The position numbers and the translations under genes are program-made. Below are positions 52,157 through 60,630 of a DNA stretch of 64,000 nucleotides, one piece after another. This DNA comes from Solwaraspora sp. WMMD1047 (GTDB lineage: Bacteria; Actinomycetota; Actinomycetes; Mycobacteriales; Micromonosporaceae): contig NZ_JARUBL010000001.1 in NCBI RefSeq assembly GCF_029626155.1, positions 5,498,501 to 5,562,500 on the forward strand. The letters are read 5' to 3'. Every line of letters begins with the position of its first letter. Positions within the stretch are counted from its first letter, which is position 1. Below the pieces are notes generated by a model. It was not told the origin of the DNA. It saw nothing but the letters and a program-made list of their open reading frames with translations, and made no database searches.

Positions 52157-53416
52157 TCAGGTAATGGTGATAGTGCCGTTCGTCGAGCGGACGCAGGCGA
52201 GGGTGTGGTTGGGGGTGGCCGCGGCGGCGGTGAGGCACTGGCCGAGTACGGCGTGGCCGGCGGCGTTCGGGTGCCAGGATTCCTGGCAGGTCTGGAAGTA
52301 GGTCACGCAGGCGTTGGCGATGCGCTGGATGGCGATCTTGTCGTAGCCGGAGAGGCTGGTGACGAAGACGCCGGTCGGGCCGTCCTGCAGCCGGATCGGG
52401 GTGGCCAGCGTGCCGGCCGGGCTGTTGGCGTTCTCGCAGAGCCGGGCGCCGTCGAAGGCCCGCTGCACGTTCAGGTAGACCAGGTCGGCGCCGGGGAACT
52501 CGGCCGACATGGCGGCGTGCGCCGAGGAGACGATGGTGCCCAGGCCGGCGGAGAAGAGGTGGCCGGGGGCGAGGCTGGCCCGGTGCACGGGACAGCCGGC
52601 GGCGTACCGCTCGGCGCCCAGCGCCCGGAACTTGTCCCGGGTGTCGCTGCGGTTCTCCTCGGTGTGGAACGGCGAGGCGATGTCGACCGGCAGCGGGTTC
52701 GTGTAGTCCTGGAAGACGATCCGGTGCTGGCCGTCGGCGTCGACCTCGGCCAGCGTGGTGAGCAGTTGCCGGACGGCCGCGGTGGTCTCGGCGGTGGCCG
52801 CGGCCACCTCCGCCTCGGTGGCCAGGTCGGAGGCGGCGCAGGGCTCCTGCGGCACCGGGCCGCCGAGGTAGGCCCAGAACTCCCACCAGCCGGTCCAGGC
52901 GTCGGCGATGAACCGGTTGGCGCACAGCGACGCGACGTCACCGAAGGTGAACGAGCTGTTGTTGGAGCCGAGTCCGATCAGGACCAGGTCGATGTCGTGG
53001 GTCTGCGCGACCCCGCGCAGCTGGTCGAGCTGGGCGGCCACCGACCGGCCCTTGGCGCGGGCGGCCGAGGCGGCGGCGATGTCGTGCGGCTGGCCGCCCG
53101 AGCAGGCCAGGTTGAACCGGGCCTGGATGCCGGGCAGGCTCGCCTGGTGCAGTGACGCGTTCGCCGACCGGTGGCAGAAGTAGGCGTTGTTGTTCGGCGC
53201 CGACCAGCCGGGGAAGCCCTGCGCCGTGCCGGAGATGTCGACCACCGGCGTGTACGCCCCGGCGCCCTCGCCGCTGACGAAGCTGTCCCCGATCGCCACC
53301 GCCGCGGTGGGCAGCGCCGCCGAGGCCGGGGCCGGCACGGCGGTCAGGCCGGCCGCCGCCCCGAGCAGGAGGGCGACGGCCATCGCGAAGGCGGGACGAC
53401 GTCGGTACCTGGCCAT
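52157..53416 (-). CDS. Secreted SGNH/GDSL hydrolase
   Basis: 419 residues from ATG 53416 (GGGAG 8 nt upstream). Signal peptide ends near PASA (about residue 33). SGNH blocks: AAVAIGDSFVSGEG (block I, catalytic Ser), GLGSNNSSF (block III, Asn), and ESWHPNAAGH (block V, catalytic His). The Asp three residues before the His of classical GDSL enzymes is not seen, similar to the Ser-His dyad of the Streptomyces scabies esterase. Paired Cys (FCHRS, NLACSGG, LCANRF, EPC, TCQES, LACVRS) imply a disulphide-stabilised extracellular enzyme. Likely esterase or lipase; substrate unknown. Confidence 0.9.
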   Translation of the reverse strand: MARYRRRPAFAMAVALLLGAAAGLTAVPAPASAALPTAAVAIGDSFVSGEGAGAYTPVVDISGTAQGFPGWSAPNNNAYFCHRSANASLHQASLPGIQARFNLACSGGQPHDIAAASAARAKGRSVAAQLDQLRGVAQTHDIDLVLIGLGSNNSSFTFGDVASLCANRFIADAWTGWWEFWAYLGGPVPQEPCAASDLATEAEVAAATAETTAAVRQLLTTLAEVDADGQHRIVFQDYTNPLPVDIASPFHTEENRSDTRDKFRALGAERYAAGCPVHRASLAPGHLFSAGLGTIVSSAHAAMSAEFPGADLVYLNVQRAFDGARLCENANSPAGTLATPIRLQDGPTGVFVTSLSGYDKIAIQRIANACVTYFQTCQESWHPNAAGHAVLGQCLTAAAATPNHTLACVRSTNGTITIT

Positions 53417-53513
53417 ATCGGACTCCCTCGCCCCGGACGAATGCGAAACATTTTCCAGGTTCGATGAGACCACGCACCGCCACCGGCCGTCAACGCTCGA
53501 TCAACACCCGCCG

Positions 53514-54218
53514 TCAGCCCGACGCCGGTCGCCGCCGCAGATAGAGAGCCGGGAACGCCACCGCGGCCAGCAGCCCCACGGCCACCAGCGCAAGGGTGCC
53601 CGTCCGCTCGGCGGAACGGGCCGTGGGCTCCCCCGCCGCCGCCGGATCGGCGGTCGGGGTGCCGCCGTTCCAGGTGTAGGCGATCGGCTCGGTGTCGACC
53701 GGGTTGCGGTTCGGATCGACCTCTACCTGCGGCGGGCGTACCGCACCCGTCCACTCGCGACTGTCCGGCGACGGCGCGGCCGGCACCGGCAGCACCCGCA
53801 GCGCGCCGGGAGCCTGGACAGTCCCGATCTCGAAGTCCATGAAGCCGCCCTGGGCGCCGCGCACCCGCCAGGTGCCCGCTTCCGGAATCACGATGGTGGT
53901 GGCGAAATGCCCCGCCTCGGCCAGCGGCACCCCCTCGAAGACGACCGTCTGGCCCTGCTCGCCGACCAGCTTGATCCCGATCGGTCTCTGCCGCCCGACC
54001 TCGGCCGGCAGCGGCCGCACGCCGTGCTGCAGGACCCAGAACCCCACCGTGTACGCCCGCTGCGGCTCCAGCCGCTCCGGCAACGGGTCGAGCACCGTCG
54101 ACGCCCAGCCCCCGGCCCCGGCCGGCGCTGGGGCCACCCCGAGCCCGAGACCCGTCCCCAGCAACACCGCGGCCAGGCCGGCCAGCACTCGTCGTACCCG
54201 CGTCTGTCGTGGACGCAT
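53514..54218 (-). CDS. Exported, C-terminally membrane-anchored protein (unknown)
   Basis: 234 residues from ATG 54218, with a near-perfect ribosome-binding site (AGGAGGTGG). Signal peptide to about residue 34 (AGAGG). The ~150-residue outer domain opens WASTVLDPLPERLEPQRAYTVGFWVLQHGVRPL and contains PEAGTWRVRGAQGGFMDFEIG, like small beta-sandwich (YtkA/CopC-like) domains. A Pro/Thr/Ala spacer leads to one TM helix (LALVAVGLLAAVAFPALYL) and a RRRP stop-transfer tail. No sortase motif is seen. Function is unknown; a metal-related role by analogy is only a guess. It starts 62 bp after the GH127-like gene ends. Confidence 0.78.
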   Translation of the reverse strand: MRPRQTRVRRVLAGLAAVLLGTGLGLGVAPAPAGAGGWASTVLDPLPERLEPQRAYTVGFWVLQHGVRPLPAEVGRQRPIGIKLVGEQGQTVVFEGVPLAEAGHFATTIVIPEAGTWRVRGAQGGFMDFEIGTVQAPGALRVLPVPAAPSPDSREWTGAVRPPQVEVDPNRNPVDTEPIAYTWNGGTPTADPAAAGEPTARSAERTGTLALVAVGLLAAVAFPALYLRRRPASG

Positions 54219-54279
54219 CGCAACCACCTCCTGGTACAGGCGAGTCGCGACCACCCGGTCCGGTTCCCCGGCGGGCGGG

Positions 54280-56292
54280 TCAGCAGCGGGGCAGCCAGAC
54301 CCGCATGGTGGACGACCCTCGGCGGGCCCACCGGTGGTACGGCACCAGCCGGATCGCCGCCGCACCGATCGCACCGATCGCACCGCTCGGCCCGGTCGCG
54401 ACGGACGGCCCGGTCGCAACGGTCGGGCGGTCGGTACCGCCGCCTTCCGGCCGGTACGGCCAGTCGGTCTCGCACACCACAGGGAATCCGCCGGCGACGG
54501 TCGCGACCACCTCACCGCCCGGCTGCCTGCCGCTGACGTCCTCGGGCGGCTCGCTCGGGTCCACCAGCAGCCGGTCCAACTCGCCGCCCTGGTCGGTCGA
54601 CTCCGCGCAGAGCACCACCGGCCCGCGCTCCACGGCGACGCAGCCGCGGACCGCGTCGATGCGCGGGTCCGGCAGCGTGAACCGGGGTCGCACCGGCAAC
54701 TCCAGCCTGATCACGTCGCCCACCTTGAAGTCCCGTTCCAGCACGGCGGTGCCCGGCCGCACCGGCCGGCGCACCGACCCGTCGACGAGGACGGCCCCGG
54801 TGGCCCAAGCGGGGACCCGGAACGAGAGCGCCCACCGGTTACCGTCGCACTCCGTCACCCGTACGACGACCGCGCCGCGGTCCGGGTAGTCCGTGGTGAC
54901 CCGCACCGCGACCCGCCGGCCGTCGCCGATCCGGGTCCGGACCTCGGCGTCGGCGTACTGGTGGAGTTGCAGCCCGCCGTCGTCGGCGGTGGCCAGGTAG
55001 GCGGTCAGGCTGGCCAGCAGGCGGGCGAGGTTGGTCAGGCAGCGGGACGCCTCGAACCGGGCGGCCCGCAGCCCGCAGCCGGTGCCTGGTTGCTCCTGGT
55101 CGCCGGGGACGATCCGGGTCGGGAAGCGTTGGTGCAACGTGTTGGTGTGGAAGAACGACCGGCCGTCGTCGCCGATCGCCGTCGCCACCACGTTGTAGAG
55201 GACCCGTTCGATCAGGTCGCCGTACCGGGGTTGGCCGGTGGCCAGCAGCAGCCGCCAGGCGAGCATGACGGCCGCCACCGCGGCGCAGCTCTGGGCGTGC
55301 GCCCGGTCCGGCGGCAGGTCGAAGTCGTCGCCGAACGCGCCGTCGGGGCGCTGCGAGCCCATCCCGCCGGTCAGGTGCGTCCGGCGGGCCAGGGTGCGGT
55401 CGAACTGGCCGGCGACCGTTTGGAGCAGTTCGTCGTCGCCGGTCTCGACCGCCACGTCGACCGCGCCGCAGGCCAGGTAGAGCGCCCGCACCGGGTGGCC
55501 GCACAGCACCGTGGCCCGGCGTACCGGCTTGTCGTCGCGGTAGTAGGACCAGCCCAGGTGGTCTGCCGGCAGCCTCCGGTGGCCGCGCAGGTCGAGGAAG
55601 CGGGCGGCCTGGTCGAGGTAGCGCTGCTCGCCGGTGAGGCGGGCCAGCTCCACCAGGGCCGGCTCGATCCCCGGGTGCCCGCCGATGCCCTCCGCGCCGG
55701 CCGGCCCGAAGGTAGCGCAGACCTGGTCGGCCTGTCGGCGGGCGACCGTCAGGAGCTGGTCGGGGCCGCTGCTGCGGGTCCGGGCGACCGCGGCCTGCAG
55801 CAGGTGCCCGGCGCAGTAGAGCTCGTGTCCGGCGGCCAGGTCGGCGTAGCGCGGCGGCTGGCCGGGCCGGCCGAAGGCGGTGTGCAGGTAACCGTCGGCC
55901 GCCTGCCCGGCCGCGATCAGCGCGGTCAGTTCCACGATCTCGCGGTCCCGCCCGGCGTCGCGGGACGGGTCCGCCTCCCGACCGACCTCCCAGGACATCG
56001 CCTCGATCAGCTTGTAGACCTCGGCGTCGGAGAATTCCCGGCCGCGCACCTCGGTCGGGCCGCCGTCGGCGCCGGTCGCGGTGCCGGTCGCCGCGAAGTT
56101 GCCCGTCCAGCCCAGCTTGTCCATCCAGACGCGACCGTGGTCCAGGGTCGCGGTCCCGTTGACCTGCTGGCGCTGGCCCCAGAACCCGCCGGTGATCCGG
56201 ACCTCGCGTAGTCCCAGCGGGCGCAGCGCACCGCGCGACGGGACGACGGGACGCCCGCCGACCAGGCTGGCGTCCTGAGCGGTCACACTCAT
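54280..56292 (-). CDS. GH127-family (beta-L-arabinofuranosidase-like) protein with altered active-site motifs
   Basis: 670 residues from ATG 56292 (GGAGG about 6 nt upstream). The (alpha/alpha)6 barrel marks of GH127/DUF1680 are clear: LREVRITGGFWGQRQ, DGYLHTAF, GHELYCAGHLLQAAVA, GHPVRALYL, HLTGGMGS. Characterised enzymes have ETC and CCPxN motifs contributing zinc ligands and the nucleophile Cys. Here they read AQSCAAVA and SRCLTNLARLLAS: Glu is Gln, the first Cys is Arg, the second Cys remains. It may act on a different sugar or be non-hydrolytic. No signal peptide, so probably cytosolic. Confidence 0.85.
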   Translation of the reverse strand: MSVTAQDASLVGGRPVVPSRGALRPLGLREVRITGGFWGQRQQVNGTATLDHGRVWMDKLGWTGNFAATGTATGADGGPTEVRGREFSDAEVYKLIEAMSWEVGREADPSRDAGRDREIVELTALIAAGQAADGYLHTAFGRPGQPPRYADLAAGHELYCAGHLLQAAVARTRSSGPDQLLTVARRQADQVCATFGPAGAEGIGGHPGIEPALVELARLTGEQRYLDQAARFLDLRGHRRLPADHLGWSYYRDDKPVRRATVLCGHPVRALYLACGAVDVAVETGDDELLQTVAGQFDRTLARRTHLTGGMGSQRPDGAFGDDFDLPPDRAHAQSCAAVAAVMLAWRLLLATGQPRYGDLIERVLYNVVATAIGDDGRSFFHTNTLHQRFPTRIVPGDQEQPGTGCGLRAARFEASRCLTNLARLLASLTAYLATADDGGLQLHQYADAEVRTRIGDGRRVAVRVTTDYPDRGAVVVRVTECDGNRWALSFRVPAWATGAVLVDGSVRRPVRPGTAVLERDFKVGDVIRLELPVRPRFTLPDPRIDAVRGCVAVERGPVVLCAESTDQGGELDRLLVDPSEPPEDVSGRQPGGEVVATVAGGFPVVCETDWPYRPEGGGTDRPTVATGPSVATGPSGAIGAIGAAAIRLVPYHRWARRGSSTMRVWLPRC

Positions 56293-56429
56293 CAAATCCT
56301 CCGAAGCCGGCCGATTCAGCACACCATCGCCCAGGAAAACCCTTTCAACAAGGCACCCAGGAATTTAAGATCATCAAGTTCTCCTGCCAGCAACAACGCC
56401 TACCGCAGCGGGCCGAACACCAAGGCGTA

Positions 56430-56454
56430 CGAAACATTCCTCGCAAGCGTTTCG
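56430..56454 (-). promoter_or_regulatory. CGAAAC...GTTTCG inverted repeat upstream of GH127-like gene
   Basis: CGAAAC-N13-GTTTCG lies ~140 bp upstream of the GH127-like start, with GGAAAACCCTTTC (56334-56346) closer in. The second element resembles the GAAAACTTTC element of the CE15 promoter. Possible operators. Confidence 0.35.
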
Positions 56455-56566
56455 AGCCCCGGTGGCACGTGAAAAACCTCGCGGCCGGTCGGTCACATCC
56501 CGCGGTCCGGTTCGTCGTCATGCTGGGACGGCGCCTCGCCGGACCGGTGGAGAGGAGAATCGCGGG

Positions 56567-56923
56567 ATGAAGTACCTGTTGCTGATCTACGGCGACCCGG
56601 CCGGGGACCCGACCGACGAGGCCGTCATCCAGGCCGAGATCGACGCGTACTGGGCGTACGACAAGGCGCTCACCGAGGTCGGCGCGCTGCTCTCCTGCCA
56701 GGCGTTGCAGGGGGTCGAGACCGCCACCACCGTGCAGGTCGGCGGCGACGGTACCCGGACCGTCACCGACGGGCCGTTCGCCGAGACCCGGGAGATCCTC
56801 GGCGGCTACTACCTGGTCGAGCTGCCCGATCTCGACGCTGCCGTCGACTGGGCGGCCCGCTGCCCGGGGGCGCTGCGCGGCAAGGTGGAGGTCCGGCCGA
56901 TCCAGGAGTTCGAGGAGCCGTGA
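56567..56923 (+). CDS. YCII/DGPF-domain protein
   Basis: 118 residues from ATG 56567 (AGGAGA 8 nt upstream). It begins MKYLLLIYGDP and contains the signature TVTDGPFAETREILGGYYLVELPDLDAAVDWAARCPG that names the DGPF family (PhnB/YCII-like dimeric ferredoxin fold). Function of DGPF proteins is not established, but they are the usual partners of ECF42 sigma factors; the next gene overlaps this one by 4 bp and encodes one. Probably a target and/or modulator of that sigma factor. Confidence 0.92.
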   Translation: MKYLLLIYGDPAGDPTDEAVIQAEIDAYWAYDKALTEVGALLSCQALQGVETATTVQVGGDGTRTVTDGPFAETREILGGYYLVELPDLDAAVDWAARCPGALRGKVEVRPIQEFEEP

Positions 56924-58233
56924 GCGGGGACGGGCGGCCGGCCTCCGCCATCGTGGAGACGGTGTTCCGCGAGGAGCATGGCCGGCTGCTCGCCAGCCTC
57001 GTCCGGCAGTTCGGCGACCTCGACCTGGCCGAGGAGGTCGCCTCCGACGCGATCGAGTCCGCCCTGCGGCGCTGGCCCGTGCAGGGCGTGCCGGCCCGGC
57101 CGGCAGCCTGGCTGCTCACCACCGCCCGCAACCGGGCCGTCGACCGCCTGCGCCGCGACCGCGGGTACGCCGCCCGACTGGCCGTACTGCGGGCCGAAGC
57201 GCTCCGCGACGACGATCCACCGGTCCCCGGCCCAGCCCACTCACCCGGAAGAGCCGACCCGGCCTGTGGTCTCGTCGACGACCTGCCCGACGAGCGGCTG
57301 CGGCTCTTCTTCACCTGCTGCAACCCGGCGCTGGCCGAGGAGGCCCAGATCGCGCTCACCCTGCGCTTCCTGGCCGGACTCGCCAACCCCGAGGTGGCCC
57401 GGGCCTTCCTGGTGCCGACGGCGACGGTCGCCCAGCGCATCGCCCGGGCCAAACGGAAGATCCGCGAGGCCCGGATCCCGTTCCGGGTGCCGACCGCCGA
57501 CGAGTTGCCGGACCGGCTGCCCGGGGTGCTCCGGGTGCTCTACCTGATCTTCACCGAGGGGTACGCCGCCAGCGGCGGACCACACCTGATCAGGGCCGAA
57601 CTGGCCGACGAGGCGATCCGACTGGCCCGGATCCTGCACCGACTGCTCCCCCGCGAACGGGAGGTGACCGGGCTGCTCGCGCTGCTGCTGCTCATCGACG
57701 CGCGGCGGGCCGCAAGAGTCTCGCCCGACGGCGGCCTCGTGCTCCTCGCCGACCAGGACCGCTCCCGTTGGGACCGGGACCGGATCGAGGAGGGCCGCCG
57801 ACTGGTGGTGGCCGCCCTCACCCCTGCGTCACCCACCGCCCGGACCCGGCCCGGCCCGTACGCGGTGCAGGCCGCGATCGCCGCCGTGCACGACGAGGCC
57901 GCCGATCTGGCCACCACCGACTGGCCCCAGGTGGTCGCCCTCTACGACGTGCTGGCCGAGGTGGCGCCGTCGCCGCTGGTGGAGCTGAACCGGGCGGTGG
58001 CGGTGGCCATGCGGGACGGTCCGGCCGCCGGGTTGGCCCTGCTCGACGCGTTGGATGCCGGCGGGGCGCTGGCCGCGTACCACCTGTTGCCGGCCGCCCG
58101 CGCGGACCTGCTGCGCCGGTTGGGCCGCGACGCGGAGGCCGCGGCGGCGTACCGGAAGGCCCTGGAGCTGGCCGGAAACGAGCCGGAACGCGAGTATCTG
58201 CGGCGACGGCTCGCCTCGCTACCGGCGAGCTGA
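56920..58233 (+). CDS. ECF-type sigma factor of the ECF42 group with large C-terminal extension
   Basis: 437 residues; GTG overlaps the DGPF gene stop. Sigma region 2 (VFREEHGRLLASLVRQFGDLDLAEEVASDAIESALRRWP) and region 4 (TPEVARAFLVPTATVAQRIARAKRKI) occupy the first ~190 residues. The remaining ~240 residues form the TPR-like C-terminal extension typical of ECF42 (GYAASGGPHLIRAELADEAIRLARIL, ALYDVLAEVAPSPLVELNRAVAVAMRDGP). No anti-sigma factor is present; the extension is thought to control activity. A CGTC element at 56513-56518 upstream of the DGPF gene may be an ECF -10, consistent with autoregulation. Confidence 0.93.
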   Translation: MSGDGRPASAIVETVFREEHGRLLASLVRQFGDLDLAEEVASDAIESALRRWPVQGVPARPAAWLLTTARNRAVDRLRRDRGYAARLAVLRAEALRDDDPPVPGPAHSPGRADPACGLVDDLPDERLRLFFTCCNPALAEEAQIALTLRFLAGLANPEVARAFLVPTATVAQRIARAKRKIREARIPFRVPTADELPDRLPGVLRVLYLIFTEGYAASGGPHLIRAELADEAIRLARILHRLLPREREVTGLLALLLLIDARRAARVSPDGGLVLLADQDRSRWDRDRIEEGRRLVVAALTPASPTARTRPGPYAVQAAIAAVHDEAADLATTDWPQVVALYDVLAEVAPSPLVELNRAVAVAMRDGPAAGLALLDALDAGGALAAYHLLPAARADLLRRLGRDAEAAAAYRKALELAGNEPEREYLRRRLASLPAS

Positions 58234-58260
58234 CGGCCGGCTTTCTATCGACGGATGTCG

Positions 58261-58305
58261 TTGTCAAGCGGGGCCTTTCCGGGCTACTTTGTTGGGGTTT
58301 CAAAC
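58261..58305 (+). promoter_or_regulatory. Promoter and small palindrome of the GH12 gene
   Basis: TTGTCA (58261-58266), 18 bp, TACTTT (58285-58290). The predicted +1 falls in GTTT-C-AAAC (58297-58305), a 4-bp palindrome 28 bp before the start codon. A sugar-responsive repressor could bind there. Confidence 0.5.
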
Positions 58306-58332
58306 TAAAGACCTCAGGGCAAGGAGGCCCGG

Positions 58333-59469
58333 ATGACCACCACCGGCTCACGCGGGACCCGGCATCCACGGCTGCGCGCCGGCATCGCGACGACCGCCGC
58401 GGTGCTCGTCGGTGTCGGCCTGACGGCGGTGCTGACCTCACCCGCCAGCGCCGCCACCGGCTGCCGCGTCGACTACACCACCAACCAGTGGTCCGGCGGC
58501 TTCACCGCCAACGTCGCGCTCACCAACCTCGGCGACCCCCTCAACGGCTGGACCCTGCGGTGGAGCTTCGCCAACGGGCAGACCGTCAGCCAGGGCTGGG
58601 GCGGCCAGTTCAGCCAGAGCGGCTCGGCCGTCACGGTGACGAACGCGTCCTGGAACGCCGGGCTCGGCACCAACGCCACCGTCTCCGTCGGATTCAACGG
58701 CACCTGGACCGGCACCAACAACGCCCCTACCTCGTTCAGCCTCAACGGGGTGACCTGCACCGGCGCTCCGTCCACCGGGCAGCCGCCGACCACCGCCCCC
58801 AACCCGACCACGCCCGCTCCCACCACGCCCGCCCCGACCACCCCACCGCCCGGCGGCGTCGCCTGGCAGTCGTCCGACCAGTGGGGCACCTGGACCAACG
58901 GCGGGTACACCCTCTACAACAACATCTGGGGCAGCGGCGCCGGCAGCCAGCGGATCTGGGCGAACTCCTACCGCAACTGGGGCGTCACCGCCAACCACCC
59001 GAACACCGGCGGCGTGAAGTCCTACCCGAACGCCACCCGCAACGTGAACCGCAACCTCAGCGCGATCCGCAGTCTGACCAGCACCTTCAACGTCACCGTG
59101 CCGAGCGGCGGGGCGTACGCGAGCACCTACGACATCTGGGCCAACAACCACGCGTACGAGATCATGCTCTGGATGAACAAGACCGGCCCGGTCGGTCCAC
59201 TCGGGTCGTTCCAGACCAACGCCACGGTCGGCGGGCACAGCTGGCAGGTCTACCGCGGCTCCAACGGCGCCAACGAGGTCTTCTCGTTCATCCGCACCAG
59301 CAACACCAACTCGGGCACCGTCGACGTGCTGGCGGTCCTCAACTGGATCCGCAACGCCGGCTGGTACGGCGACGTCCTGGTCGGTGACGTCCAGTTCGGA
59401 TACGAGATCACCTCGTCCGCCGGCGGACTCGACTTCACCACGAACGACTTCTCCGTGTCGTACAGCTGA
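58333..59469 (+). CDS. Secreted endoglucanase (GH12) with N-terminal CBM2
   Basis: 378 residues; AAGGAGG 5 nt before the ATG. Signal peptide to about residue 41 (ASAA). CBM2 (about 43-142): GCRVDYTTNQWSGGFTANVALTN, NGWTLRWSFANGQ, Cys at both ends. A Thr/Pro linker (about 143-175) leads to a GH12 jelly roll (about 177-378). The GH12 catalytic Glu are visible in AYEIMLWMN (nucleophile) and QFGYEITSSAG (acid/base). It cuts internal beta-1,4 links of cellulose or xyloglucan. Here CBM2 is N-terminal, unlike in the CE15 and GH74 proteins. Confidence 0.95.
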   Translation: MTTTGSRGTRHPRLRAGIATTAAVLVGVGLTAVLTSPASAATGCRVDYTTNQWSGGFTANVALTNLGDPLNGWTLRWSFANGQTVSQGWGGQFSQSGSAVTVTNASWNAGLGTNATVSVGFNGTWTGTNNAPTSFSLNGVTCTGAPSTGQPPTTAPNPTTPAPTTPAPTTPPPGGVAWQSSDQWGTWTNGGYTLYNNIWGSGAGSQRIWANSYRNWGVTANHPNTGGVKSYPNATRNVNRNLSAIRSLTSTFNVTVPSGGAYASTYDIWANNHAYEIMLWMNKTGPVGPLGSFQTNATVGGHSWQVYRGSNGANEVFSFIRTSNTNSGTVDVLAVLNWIRNAGWYGDVLVGDVQFGYEITSSAGGLDFTTNDFSVSYS

Positions 59470-59479
59470 TTCCGCCCGG

Positions 59480-59515
59480 CCCGGCTCGCCACCGGCAATG
59501 TGGTGGCGAGCCGGG
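59480..59515. terminator. Bidirectional hairpin terminator
   Basis: A perfect 14-bp stem (CCCGGCTCGCCACC and complement) with an 8-nt loop between the GH12 gene and the convergent His/Gly-rich ORF. Confidence 0.8.
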
Positions 59516-59531
59516 GCCCGGCGCCGGCGGA

Positions 59532-59750
59532 TCAGTACCGGCGGCGCTTCTTGCGGTAGTGCCCCTTGAAGCGGTAGTGCCCGTGGTAGCCGTAGGACGG
59601 CCCGTGCCCGTAGCCGCGGTGCTTCCGATGCCCGTGGTAGCCGTACGGCTGCCCGTGCCCGTAGCCTCCGTGTCCGCCGTGCCGGTGCAGCATCCGACCG
59701 AGCCGGGCAGCCACCAGCGAGAAGATCAGCCGCTTCAGGTGCCGCATCAT
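59532..59750 (-). CDS. Small His/Gly/Tyr-rich protein (hypothetical)
   Basis: 72 residues. An N-terminal amphipathic/hydrophobic helix (MMRHLKRLIFSLVAARLGRML) is followed by ~50 residues of repeats: GGHGGYGHGQPYGYHGH, GYGHGPSYGYHGH, ending YRKKRRRY. Fifteen or so His in 72 residues suggest metal binding or phase-separating behaviour, as in His/Gly-rich proteins of other bacteria. No Shine-Dalgarno sequence is evident. Coding is supported by periodic, composition-biased repeats rather than by homology. Start could be either of the two adjacent ATGs. Confidence 0.55.
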   Translation of the reverse strand: MMRHLKRLIFSLVAARLGRMLHRHGGHGGYGHGQPYGYHGHRKHRGYGHGPSYGYHGHYRFKGHYRKKRRRY

Positions 59751-59910
59751 GCCGCAAGGGTATGCGGGTCACGCCACCTCATCCTGTGCATGAGCTGGGA
59801 TTCTGCTGAGTTGACCAGCCGGCGGAAGCGGTGCGGGTCTGCCACCGCCGCAGAAGATCGCCGCCTGCCACGGCCACTACCTCGACAAGTAGCAGCGCAC
59901 AGGATCAAAG

Positions 59911-59984
59911 TGGGGCGGGCGGGACTCGAACCCGCGACCCAAGGATTATGAGTCCTCTGCTCTAACCGGCTGAGCTACCGCCCC
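59911..59984 (-). tRNA. tRNA with CAU anticodon (elongator Met or lysidine-type Ile)
   Basis: 74 nt cloverleaf: acceptor GGGGCGG/CCGCCCC with discriminator A, D-arm GCTC...GAGC, anticodon stem AGGA/TCCT with loop CTCATAA (anticodon CAT), T-arm GCGGG-TTCGAGT-CCCGC. Not initiator (no C1 mismatch and no GGG/CCC anticodon stem). CCA is not encoded. Met-elongator versus Ile(k2C) cannot be settled by eye. Confidence 0.92.
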
Positions 59985-60035
59985 CGACGGCGGAAAGCCT
60001 AGCCTAGTCGGCGATCCCGAACCGCCCCGCGGCCG

Positions 60036-60608
60036 TCAGGTCGGACGGTAGCTCAGGAGCACCACCCCGGAGTCGAACGGACGGGTCTCGACGAGCGCGA
60101 ACCGGCGCGGGTCGAATCCCCGGGAGAAGAGCGGGATGCCGGTGCCGGCCACCACCGGGTTGAGCTTGATGGTCAGCTCGTCGATCTCCGACTGCAGCTC
60201 GGCGGCGAGCTGCCCGCCACCGCAGAGCCAGATGTCGCGGCCCTCCTGCCGCTTGAGCCCGCGGACGAACTCGACCGGCGGTCCGGTCACGAACCGCACG
60301 GTCGGGTCGGTCTCCGGGGCCAGGGTCCGGGAGAAGACGTACTGCTCCAGGTGCGCGTAGGGACTGGTGATGCCGGCCTTGAGCGCCGGCTCGTAGGTCC
60401 CCCGTCCCATCAGCACCGCGTCGTAGCGGGCGTTGGGAACCTCATCGATGCCGGCGGCCACCCGGTACGCCGTCGGCAGCGTCTCGGGCCAGGTCGCAAC
60501 GGTGTACGCCCCGAGATCGGCCTCGAACGGGAGGAAGTCGTACTGGCCCTCCGGGCCGGCGATGAAGCCGTCGATGGTGCTGGCCACGTGGTAGACGAGT
60601 CGTCGCAT
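60036..60608 (-). CDS. RibD C-terminal / dihydrofolate-reductase-like protein
   Basis: 190 residues from ATG 60608 (GGAGGTCG upstream). Opening RRLVYHVASTIDGFIAGPEGQYDF is the NADPH-binding RibD_C/DHFR-like signature, with VLMGRGTYEPAL, VFSRTL and IWLCGGGQLAAEL downstream, and SEIDELTIKLNPVVAGTGIPLF as the end block. Such 'deaminase-reductase' proteins are common and mostly uncharacterised; reduction of a pterin- or uracil-like substrate is likely. It is divergent from a TetR gene over a 76-bp gap with repeated sequences, so it is the probable target of that repressor. Confidence 0.9.
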   Translation of the reverse strand: MRRLVYHVASTIDGFIAGPEGQYDFLPFEADLGAYTVATWPETLPTAYRVAAGIDEVPNARYDAVLMGRGTYEPALKAGITSPYAHLEQYVFSRTLAPETDPTVRFVTGPPVEFVRGLKRQEGRDIWLCGGGQLAAELQSEIDELTIKLNPVVAGTGIPLFSRGFDPRRFALVETRPFDSGVVLLSYRPT

Positions 60609-60630
60609 GAGCGACCTCCAATCACTACTG

